From NCBI GenBank assembly GCA_938083445.1, contig CALKCP010000019.1:1-64000 (forward strand): 64,000 nt of DNA, read 5' to 3'. This document shows positions 1-6,528 of the stretch, in pieces. The notes below the pieces were generated by a model that was not told the DNA's origin, did not search any database, and saw only the letters and a program-made list of their open reading frames with translations. Position 1 is the stretch's first letter; the number at the start of each line of letters is the position of its first letter. The position numbers and the translations under genes were made by a program. The DNA comes from an uncultured Ulvibacter sp. (GTDB lineage Bacteria; Bacteroidota; Bacteroidia; Flavobacteriales; Flavobacteriaceae).

Positions 1-138
1 GGAAGCTACTCAAAAGGAAGCACGAGAGTCGCTATAAATTATGGACGCCAAAGAGGTGGATTAATATGTGTTGGTGGGGTCTGTAGATTCGTACCTGAAA
101 ACACGGGAGTTAGTGCAAATCTTACCGTTAACTTTTAA
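1..138 (+). CDS. C-terminal end of an outer-membrane protein, DUF6029-like (partial)
   Basis: Frame 1 is open from the left edge to the TAA at 136-138 and gives 45 residues rich in Gly, Arg, Val and aromatic residues. They end in Thr-Val-Asn-Phe, and a terminal Phe is typical of outer-membrane beta-barrels. The strand-turn pattern with RGGLICVGGVCR resembles, from memory, the last strands of the DUF6029 family of Bacteroidota barrel proteins, which often carry this Cys-x4-Cys loop. A strong terminator follows directly. The 5' part lies outside the window, so the family call is tentative, but that this is a gene end is well supported. Confidence 0.6.
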   Translation, partial: GSYSKGSTRVAINYGRQRGGLICVGGVCRFVPENTGVSANLTVNF

Positions 139-160
139 AAAGATCTAATAATTCATGCAA

Positions 161-192
161 AAGAACCGTCTTCATTAGAGGCGGTTCTTTTT
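161..192 (+). terminator. Rho-independent terminator of the partial outer-membrane gene
   Basis: The arm AAGAACCGTC at 161-170 pairs with GGCGGTTCTT (one G-U pair) across a nine-base loop and is followed by a run of T. It sits 22 bases after the TAA of the upstream partial gene. Confidence 0.8.
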
Positions 193-440
193 TATTTACA
201 GCAACCGCCATTATCAAACCTTTACCTGACGGAGTGAGATCTATGGCGCGTGATTTCGGGAATAATCACATACCGTCGACACTCGATTTTTCTAAACCCA
301 TGCCCTTCGCAATAAACACTTTAAATGATATGGGCATACGTATGCCTTTGAGATCTAACTAAGGGTCCGTATTCCGTATTATGTTCTTAACTCTGACCTT
401 CATGCAACCCTTTTAAATCATTCAAGATTCTTAAAACTAA
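193..440. other. Intergenic stretch without a recognisable gene
   Basis: Between the two terminators I find no convincing coding frame, RNA gene or promoter. Two small features stand out: a perfect 14-base palindrome GGCATACGTATGCC at 333-346, and the word TGAGATCTA occurring twice (233-241 and 349-357). Neither matches a site I know. Confidence 0.4.
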
Positions 441-441
441 A

Positions 442-477
442 AAGCCCCCTAACACATGTGTATATGCTAGGGGGCTT
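442..477 (-). terminator. Terminator of the short T9SS cargo gene
   Basis: The arms AAGCCCCCTA (442-451) and TAGGGGGCTT (468-477) form a perfect 10-bp stem. Read on the minus strand it is followed by TTTTTAGTTTT, and it lies just past the stop codon of the minus-strand gene ending at 501. Confidence 0.85.
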
Positions 478-500
478 CATAGTTAGATGACTCGCTTCCG

Positions 501-1223
501 TTATTTCACAACAACCTTTGCAGTATAAGATACCCCGCGATTGTTTTGGAAGTGCAACAAATACATTTGAGGTGACACATCAGACATATTAATTTGTTGT
601 GTTCCCATTTCTAATCGTTGACTTTTTACAACTCTTCCTTGAAGGTCATAAACCACAAGGTCTAATTCCTCATCAACAGTCAAAACTAGTTGATCGGCAA
701 TCAAAGTCGAAAATAAATTCACGTTCAATTTGTTTGAATTAACACCAAGCAGTGGATTGTATTGATAAATAAGTGTTAATGGATCACCTATTTCGTTTCC
801 AGCCGTATCTATTTGAAAAAATCTAAATGTATAGATAAGCGTATCGGTTCCATTTCCCGGATCTGCATTGTAGAAGTGATTTCCCGCAAAGGTTTGACTA
901 CCTGGTAAGACTTCCACATAATCAGCATTTGGAGGGTAGGACTGACCAACAACAATACCGGTATAACAGAGTCCAAAACATAATTCCATGTTCGAGCCAT
1001 CGGCGTTTACAGCACTCACGAATTCTATTTTCATTCGAATCGTTTCCGTCGCTGAAGTATTGTTTACGTAGAAGTCAAAAGAGGCTTCTGGATATGTTAG
1101 TGTTCCATAAGTAACAGTGGCTCCATCTAAAACAGTATTGCCGTTTTCATCTTCTACGGTGTATTGTGCATTCATACTTAACGACGTTGAAAGCACACCT
1201 AATAAAAATAATTTTAATTTCAT
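501..1223 (-). CDS. Secreted protein with T9SS type A sorting domain
   Basis: The product is a secreted protein of about 240 residues. The start at 1223 gives a clean signal peptide (MKLKLFLLGVLSTSLSMNAQ) and lies 31 bases after a TAnnTTTG box on the minus strand (1254-1261). The longer frame from 1256 would start inside that box, so I reject it. The middle is beta-rich and carries a Cys-Phe-Gly-Leu-Cys motif. The last 60 or so residues have the features of a type A sorting domain: the run DLVVYDLQGRVV, a Met-Tyr-Leu-Leu-His-Phe strand, and a terminal Lys-Val-Val-Val-Lys. By family knowledge such proteins cross the outer membrane through the T9SS and are anchored or released at the surface. 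I do not recognise the N-terminal module and give no function. Confidence 0.85.
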   Translation of the reverse strand: MKLKLFLLGVLSTSLSMNAQYTVEDENGNTVLDGATVTYGTLTYPEASFDFYVNNTSATETIRMKIEFVSAVNADGSNMELCFGLCYTGIVVGQSYPPNADYVEVLPGSQTFAGNHFYNADPGNGTDTLIYTFRFFQIDTAGNEIGDPLTLIYQYNPLLGVNSNKLNVNLFSTLIADQLVLTVDEELDLVVYDLQGRVVKSQRLEMGTQQINMSDVSPQMYLLHFQNNRGVSYTAKVVVK

Positions 1224-1253
1224 TTTTCTATATTTTTCAAATAAATTTTGAAC

Positions 1254-1261
1254 CAAAAATA
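1254..1261 (-). promoter_or_regulatory. Bacteroidota -7 box upstream of the short T9SS cargo gene
   Basis: The minus strand reads TATTTTTG, a full match to TAnnTTTG. No TTG lies at the expected 17-23 base spacing upstream. It supports the start codon at 1223. Confidence 0.5.
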
Positions 1262-1449
1262 ATTATTATTTTCTCTAAATATTGAAATTTTCAAAATAAT
1301 TTAAATTAAAACAAACCTCAGGAACCCATGTATTAATTGCTTTTAAGAACTAATTATCCTATTTAAATTTGTTTTTACTCCGCGAGCCCCTTGTATTACT
1401 AACTAGTTTAAATTTTCTTGATATATCTCATTTTTTTTTTTTGATTTCT

Positions 1450-1457
1450 TATATTTG
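1450..1457 (+). promoter_or_regulatory. -7 box of the Omp28-like gene, preceded by a T12 tract
   Basis: TATATTTG matches TAnnTTTG. A run of 12 T (1431-1442) lies just upstream where the -33/-7 spacer would be. The nearest TTG (1418-1420) is 29 bases away, beyond the usual 17-23. Confidence 0.5.
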
Positions 1458-1503
1458 TTAGCGACCCCTAATCCATTATTTGGGTGTTTTAAAAAAAAAA
1501 AAA

Positions 1504-3189
1504 ATGATAAAGAAAATTACATCAGCTCTAGTTCTTGCCTTCATTGTATCTAACTCGTTTGGCCAGACAATAGTATCGACATCACCAGAAGATAGAAAGG
1601 TAGTACTTGAAGAATTTACTGGTATTCATTGTGTTTGGTGTCCATCAGGACACGTAATCGCTCAAACAATTCAAAATAATAATCCAGGAGACGTGTTTTT
1701 GGTAAACATTCATGTAGGTGGTTATGCCGTGCCACTAGCAGGAGAACCTGACTTCAGAACCCCTTATGGATCAGCAATTGCGAACCAATCAGGTTTAATT
1801 GGCTACCCCGCTGGAACTGTAAATCGTACTAACTTTCCTGGACTAGAACAAGGAGCATCAGGATCAACAGCAATGAGTCGTGGAGCTTGGAGTAACGCAT
1901 CAAACCAAGTTATGGCACAAGAATCTTATGTGAATGTTGCAGTTGAAGCAGACATTGATATTCAGACGAACGAATTAACGGTTCACGTTGAGGGTTATTA
2001 CACAGGAAGTAGTCCTGTAGCAACCAATTTTTTGAATGTTGCCTTGCTTCAAAATAACACAACTGGCCCACAAACAGGCGGTAATGCAGGGAGCAATTAC
2101 AATCATATGCATAGGCTAGTGCACATGATTACAGGCCAGTGGGGAATTACTATTCCTACAACGACGATTAATACTTTCGTAGATGAAACAATGACATATG
2201 CCATACCAGCCGATTATAATGGCGTTCCAGTTGAATTGGCAGATCTAGAAGTTGTTGCTTTCATAAACGAATCTCAACAGGGAACATCTAGTGGTGCCGG
2301 TGCATATCCAACCTATTCTGGTTTTGTCAATGCAAACGATGCATTTGCTAGATATGTAGCTGAAATTGATGATCAATGTGGTTTTGATATTAGACCATCT
2401 GTAAATGTTCAAAACTCCGGAAGTGATCCTATTACCTCTCTAGAAATAAACTATTCTGTAAATTCCGGAACAGTTGAAACATACAATTGGACTGGAAATA
2501 TCACTTCATTACTAAATGAAACTATCGAATTGCCTGCAATTTCCTATACAATTAACCCAGCAGGAAATACGCTTGAAGTTACTTTAGGGTCTGATGACAA
2601 CAACTCGAACAATACTGCTTCTCAAACGTTCGAAAACGCTGTTACTGCCACAGGAAGTGCAACGCTGATTTTGAACACTGGAAGTAATGGAACTCAGATC
2701 ACGTGGGATATTATAAGCGCTGGAGGTACCGTTCTCTACAGCGAAGGACCTTTCTCGAACAACCAATCTTTCAACTATCCACTCACTTTACCCGAAGATT
2801 GCTACAAATTTGAAGTTCGTAGCGCTAACGGAAATGGTGGTAGTTCTGTTGTACTTTATGACAGTAATAGTGAAATATTATTTCAGAGCACAGGAGGTTT
2901 TGGCTTTGGAGAAAGTAGTAATTTCAATTCAAACGGAGTTCTAGGTATAAATGATACTACTCTTGAGGGAGTTAGTATATATCCAAATCCTGCTACTTCG
3001 GTATTAAATGTAAGCAATGCTGAAAACGCAACTGTTGAAGTTTATAGTCTTTTAGGACAGGTTTTATATACTAAAAATGCTATTTCTATTGAAGAGCAAA
3101 TTCAAGTTTCTCAATTTACAGCCGGGACTTACTTCGTGAAAATAACAAATGGAAACGCTGTTAAAACTACCAAGTTTATTAAAAGATAA
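1504..3189 (+). CDS. Omp28-related secreted protein with CxxC motif and T9SS sorting domain
   Basis: The product has 561 residues. The start at 1504 gives the signal peptide MIKKITSALVLAFIVSNSFG; the longer frame depends on a TTG at 1480 and adds a non-signal-like tail. After the signal comes a thioredoxin-like segment with Glu-Glu-Phe-Thr-Gly and Cys-Val-Trp-Cys at about residues 43-46, characteristic of the Omp28-related family of Bacteroidota. The centre is beta-rich and Ig-like. The last 80 residues form a type A sorting domain with Tyr-Pro-Asn-Pro-Ala, a Leu-Gly-Gln turn and a terminal Lys-Phe-Ile-Lys-Arg. The protein is therefore likely exported by the T9SS. The CxxC suggests a redox or disulfide role at the surface, but that is inference. 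Fourteen A residues (1491-1504) run into the start codon. Confidence 0.88.
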   Translation: MIKKITSALVLAFIVSNSFGQTIVSTSPEDRKVVLEEFTGIHCVWCPSGHVIAQTIQNNNPGDVFLVNIHVGGYAVPLAGEPDFRTPYGSAIANQSGLIGYPAGTVNRTNFPGLEQGASGSTAMSRGAWSNASNQVMAQESYVNVAVEADIDIQTNELTVHVEGYYTGSSPVATNFLNVALLQNNTTGPQTGGNAGSNYNHMHRLVHMITGQWGITIPTTTINTFVDETMTYAIPADYNGVPVELADLEVVAFINESQQGTSSGAGAYPTYSGFVNANDAFARYVAEIDDQCGFDIRPSVNVQNSGSDPITSLEINYSVNSGTVETYNWTGNITSLLNETIELPAISYTINPAGNTLEVTLGSDDNNSNNTASQTFENAVTATGSATLILNTGSNGTQITWDIISAGGTVLYSEGPFSNNQSFNYPLTLPEDCYKFEVRSANGNGGSSVVLYDSNSEILFQSTGGFGFGESSNFNSNGVLGINDTTLEGVSIYPNPATSVLNVSNAENATVEVYSLLGQVLYTKNAISIEEQIQVSQFTAGTYFVKITNGNAVKTTKFIKR

Positions 3190-3212
3190 CAGATTACAAT
3201 AAAAGAGTAAGG

Positions 3213-3245
3213 ACACCTATTAACTATGTTAATAGGTGTTTTTTT
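3213..3245 (+). terminator. Terminator of the Omp28-like gene
   Basis: The arms ACACCTATTAA (3213-3223) and TTAATAGGTGT (3229-3239) pair perfectly around a five-base loop and are followed by seven T, 23 bases after the stop. Confidence 0.88.
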
Positions 3246-3255
3246 ATACACGATA

Positions 3256-3885
3256 CTAACCTTTATATTTCATCGGCAGATGCACCACACACTTGGTGTC
3301 GTAATAGGCTTCATCAAAGAAATTGTTCAAAGAAAATATTTTAGCCGTTTTATAGAGCGAAAGTTCTTCCTCTAAGTCGCCTCCCTTTAGGTAAAGTATT
3401 CCATTTTTCAGCGCATGCTTGTTTTCCTTGGCGATACGCCCTTTGACCCAGTGAACAAAAGTCTCCATCTGAGCCACTGCCCTGCTTACAATAAAATCGT
3501 ATTGATCTGTAATACTTTCTACTCTCGCGTTCGTAGTTTTTACATTATCTAACCCCAAGCCATTGGCAACCTCTTCAACAACTTTTATCTTCTTTCCTAT
3601 ACTATCCACAAGGTGAAATTGAGTTTCAGGGAATAAAATGGCCAATGGAATCCCCGGAAATCCACCACCTGTGCCTACGTCCAAAACGCTAGCCCCTGGA
3701 AGAAAAGAGACTACCTTTGCAATCCCTAAAGAATGTAAAACATGTCTTAGGTAAAGCTCATCTATATCTTTTCTTGAAACCACATTTATTTTTTGGTTCC
3801 AATCTTCGTAGAGTTCAGCAAGTTTTCCAAATTGACTCTGTTGCTTTACCGAGAGTTCTGGGAAGTATTTAAAAAGTAGTTCCAT
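3256..3885 (-). CDS. rsmG: 16S rRNA (guanine527-N7)-methyltransferase RsmG
   Basis: This cytoplasmic SAM-dependent enzyme methylates N7 of G527 in 16S rRNA. Loss of it is known to give low-level streptomycin resistance in other bacteria. The 209 residues match the family length of about 205-210. Visible signatures are the N-terminal Trp-Asn-Gln-Lys-Ile-Asn-Val-Val-Ser-Arg block (residues 29-38), the SAM loop SVLDVGTGGGFPGIPLA (66-82), and the Ser-Arg-Ala-Val-Ala region after the Tyr-Asp-Phe-Ile strand. It starts with ATG at 3885. It is monocistronic, facing the upstream Omp28-like gene and diverging from the desaturase gene. Confidence 0.95.
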   Translation of the reverse strand: MELLFKYFPELSVKQQSQFGKLAELYEDWNQKINVVSRKDIDELYLRHVLHSLGIAKVVSFLPGASVLDVGTGGGFPGIPLAILFPETQFHLVDSIGKKIKVVEEVANGLGLDNVKTTNARVESITDQYDFIVSRAVAQMETFVHWVKGRIAKENKHALKNGILYLKGGDLEEELSLYKTAKIFSLNNFFDEAYYDTKCVVHLPMKYKG

Positions 3886-3964
3886 ATCGAGTTTTCAGCG
3901 GTAAAAATAGGTTTTCTTTCATAATTTTATGATATCGTTTAGTCATTTTAAAAAAATAGATACG

Positions 3965-3972
3965 TATTTTTG
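3965..3972 (+). promoter_or_regulatory. -7 box of the desaturase/aminotransferase operon
   Basis: TATTTTTG matches TAnnTTTG, 38 bases before the GTG start. No matching TTG element is visible upstream. Confidence 0.45.
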
Positions 3973-4010
3973 TCATATTCTATAATGAAATAATTTTAAA
4001 GAATAAAACA

Positions 4011-5114
4011 GTGGTAAATAAACAAATAGCTTTTTCAAGAGTAGATTCCGCAAATTTTTTTAAAACATTAAATAAACGCGTGAACGGCTATTTTAAAGAC
4101 AATAATATAGCTCGTAGTGGTAACTGGAAATTACATATAAAAACGATTATTATGTTTTCCATCTACCTAATTCCTTATTTTTTATTCCTCACATTAAGTT
4201 TGCCAACGTGGATGCAGTTAACTCTAACGGTAGTAATGGGAATTGGAATGGCTGGTATCGGCATGAATGTAATGCATGATGCTAATCACGGTGCGTATTC
4301 GTCAAAAAATTGGATAAATAAAGTTCTAGGAAGTAGCATCTACATACTAGCGGGTAACGCTTATAATTGGAAGGTGCAGCACAATGTGCTACACCATACC
4401 TATACCAACATACACGGTCACGACGAAGACCTCGAGGCTGGAAGGGTTTTGCGATTTTCAAAACATGCTAAATGGCATTCTTTTCATAAGTTTCAGCACT
4501 ATTACGGCGTGCTTTTATATGGCCTACTGACTTTCAATTGGGCGCTAACCACAGATTTTCAGCAGACATCTCGCTATTTGAAACGTAAATTATCTTTTGG
4601 TAAATTTCCAAAACCATCAACGCAATGGAGTCTATTAATTATTACAAAAATTATATATTTCAGCTTATGGATTGTAATTCCAATGCTATTTTTCAATATT
4701 GTATGGTGGAAAATATTAATAGGGTTTTTCATTATGCACTATGTGGCAGGTATCATTTTGAGTGTTGTGTTCCAGCTAGCACATGTTATAGAAGACGCCG
4801 AAGTTTTTCTACCAGACGATTCGGGTACAATGAAGAATACATGGGCAATTCACCAGCTATTTACAACGGTTAATTTCGCCACTAAAAACAAGATTATGAA
4901 TTGGTTTACTGGAGGCTTAAACCATCAAGTAGAGCATCACATTTTCCCTCACATAAGCCATGTTCATTATACTAAAATATCAAAAATCGTAAGGGAGACC
5001 GCGAAAGAGTTCAATTTGCCTTATAACGAATACAAGACTACTAGAAAAGCACTTATTGCACATTTTAAACACTTAAAACAAATGGGGCTAAATCCTGCAG
5101 CCGCCACAGTTTAA
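4011..5114 (+). CDS. Membrane fatty acid desaturase (acyl-lipid/acyl-CoA type)
   Basis: The product is an integral-membrane di-iron desaturase that introduces double bonds into acyl chains, probably for membrane fluidity. The three histidine boxes are present: HDANH (89-93), HNVLHH (124-129) and HQVEHH (about 305-310). The last has Gln in place of the first His, as in front-end (delta-5/delta-6 type) desaturases. Four or so hydrophobic segments surround them (about 45-65, 70-88, 205-225, 228-250). No cytochrome b5 domain is fused. The start is GTG at 4011, 38 bases after a promoter box, and gives the family-like N-terminus FSRVDSANFFKTLN. The aminotransferase follows after two bases, so they are co-transcribed, though a functional link is not obvious. 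Confidence 0.9.
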   Translation: MVNKQIAFSRVDSANFFKTLNKRVNGYFKDNNIARSGNWKLHIKTIIMFSIYLIPYFLFLTLSLPTWMQLTLTVVMGIGMAGIGMNVMHDANHGAYSSKNWINKVLGSSIYILAGNAYNWKVQHNVLHHTYTNIHGHDEDLEAGRVLRFSKHAKWHSFHKFQHYYGVLLYGLLTFNWALTTDFQQTSRYLKRKLSFGKFPKPSTQWSLLIITKIIYFSLWIVIPMLFFNIVWWKILIGFFIMHYVAGIILSVVFQLAHVIEDAEVFLPDDSGTMKNTWAIHQLFTTVNFATKNKIMNWFTGGLNHQVEHHIFPHISHVHYTKISKIVRETAKEFNLPYNEYKTTRKALIAHFKHLKQMGLNPAAATV

Positions 5115-5116
5115 AA

Positions 5117-6307
5117 ATGAATTCAAAATTATCAAACAGAGTTAATGAAATGGCGATTTCTGCCACTTTAGCCATGGCTGCAAAGGCCCGTGAACTAAAA
5201 GAAGAAGGTAAAGATATTATTGGTCTTAGCTTAGGTGAGCCTGACTTCACTATCCCTGAATTCGTCAAAGAGGCCGGTGTCCAAGCCATAAATGACGATT
5301 ACCATTCGTATACGCCCGTTGATGGATATGGCGCATTAAAACAGGCCATAATAACAAAATTTAAGCGTGATAATAGCCTAACATACGCGCCTAGTCAAAT
5401 TGTTGTGTCAACAGGTGCGAAGCAATCTCTTGCAAATCTTGCAATGGTTCTTTTAAATGAAGGTGATGAGGTTTTACTTCCAGCACCATACTGGGTAAGC
5501 TATTCGGACATATCCAAATTGGCGGGTGGTGTGCCAATTGAAATAAAAACTTCGATTGAACATGATTTCAAAGTTACAGCACAAGAACTTGAAGCAGCAA
5601 TAACACCAAAAACAAAAATGATTATTTACAGCTCACCTTGCAACCCAAGCGGATCTGTTTATAGTAAACAAGAGTTGAGAGCATTGGCAGATGTTTTGGT
5701 AAAACACCCTAATATTATTGTAATTAGTGATGAAATTTATGAGCATATAAATTTTGTTGGAAAGCACGCTTCAATTGCAGAGTTCGAAGATATGTACGAT
5801 CAAACTGTTGTTGTGAATGGTGTTTCTAAAGCCTATTCAATGACGGGTTGGAGAATTGGTTATATTGGAGCTCCAGAGTGGATTGCGAGAGCTTGTAACA
5901 AAATGCAAGGACAAATTACCAGCGGAGCGAATTGCATTGCACAGCGCGCTACAATTACTGCCTTGGAGAATCCGCCAAGTAAAATTCAGTTTATGGTCGA
6001 CGCCTTTAAAGAAAGACGGACTCTAATTTTAAATTTACTTGGAGACATACCAGGTATAAAAACCAATAAACCTGAAGGAGCTTTTTACGTTTTTCCAGAT
6101 ATTTCTTATTATTTTGGTAAAACCCTGAAGGGAAACACTATAAAATCAGCTTCCGATTTCTCACTCTTTCTTTTGGAAGAGGCAGGAGTTGCCACAGTAA
6201 CAGGCGAGGCCTTTGGTGACCCCAATTGTATTAGAATTTCTTATGCAGCCTCAGAAGACACCATTAAAGAAGCGATGAAACGCATAAAAAAAGTTCTGTC
6301 GAACTAA
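5117..6307 (+). CDS. PLP-dependent aminotransferase, aspartate aminotransferase type
   Basis: This is a class I/II fold-type I aminotransferase of 396 residues, close in pattern to bacterial aspartate aminotransferases of subfamily I-gamma. Key features are SLGEPDFT near residue 40, Tyr-Thr-Pro-Val-Asp-Gly near 70 (substrate entry), NPSGS near 177, Asp-Glu-Ile-Tyr near 205 (binding the pyridine ring), and SKAYSMTGWRIGY with the Schiff-base Lys at about 237. The likely reaction is oxaloacetate/glutamate to aspartate/2-oxoglutarate, but the substrate cannot be fixed from sequence. It is translated two bases after the desaturase stop. Confidence 0.9.
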   Translation: MNSKLSNRVNEMAISATLAMAAKARELKEEGKDIIGLSLGEPDFTIPEFVKEAGVQAINDDYHSYTPVDGYGALKQAIITKFKRDNSLTYAPSQIVVSTGAKQSLANLAMVLLNEGDEVLLPAPYWVSYSDISKLAGGVPIEIKTSIEHDFKVTAQELEAAITPKTKMIIYSSPCNPSGSVYSKQELRALADVLVKHPNIIVISDEIYEHINFVGKHASIAEFEDMYDQTVVVNGVSKAYSMTGWRIGYIGAPEWIARACNKMQGQITSGANCIAQRATITALENPPSKIQFMVDAFKERRTLILNLLGDIPGIKTNKPEGAFYVFPDISYYFGKTLKGNTIKSASDFSLFLLEEAGVATVTGEAFGDPNCIRISYAASEDTIKEAMKRIKKVLSN

Positions 6308-6367
6308 GAAAGCTACTTGTAACGATACTTTCTTAGAATTTAATAAGAAAAATACCTATATTAGTTG

Positions 6368-6394
6368 TAAACCACCACTAAAACTGGTGGTTTA
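6368..6394 (+). terminator. Hairpin after the aminotransferase gene, weak terminator candidate
   Basis: TAAACCACCA and TGGTGGTTTA pair perfectly over a seven-base loop. A T-run does not follow at once; TTTTTATTATT appears only nine bases later. Termination here is possible but uncertain. Confidence 0.4.
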
Positions 6395-6462
6395 AATGTG
6401 GTTTTTATTATTAAATCCGAATAATTTCTCTCAATAAAGGTGTTATTTTCAAAAATTGAAGG

Positions 6463-6470
6463 TAATTTTG
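6463..6470 (+). promoter_or_regulatory. -7 box of the large T9SS cargo gene
   Basis: TAATTTTG matches TAnnTTTG and lies 58 bases before the ATG at 6529. There is no TTG at the expected spacing. Confidence 0.4.
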
Positions 6471-6528
6471 TTCTCTAAAAAAAAAACGTTTTCGTAAAAG
6501 AAAACGAAGTAAATTAAATATCCCAATT

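Noticed and set aside
1224-1256. Eleven extra N-terminal residues on the short T9SS cargo protein
   Set aside because: They would precede the signal peptide, and the start overlaps a TAnnTTTG box on the minus strand.
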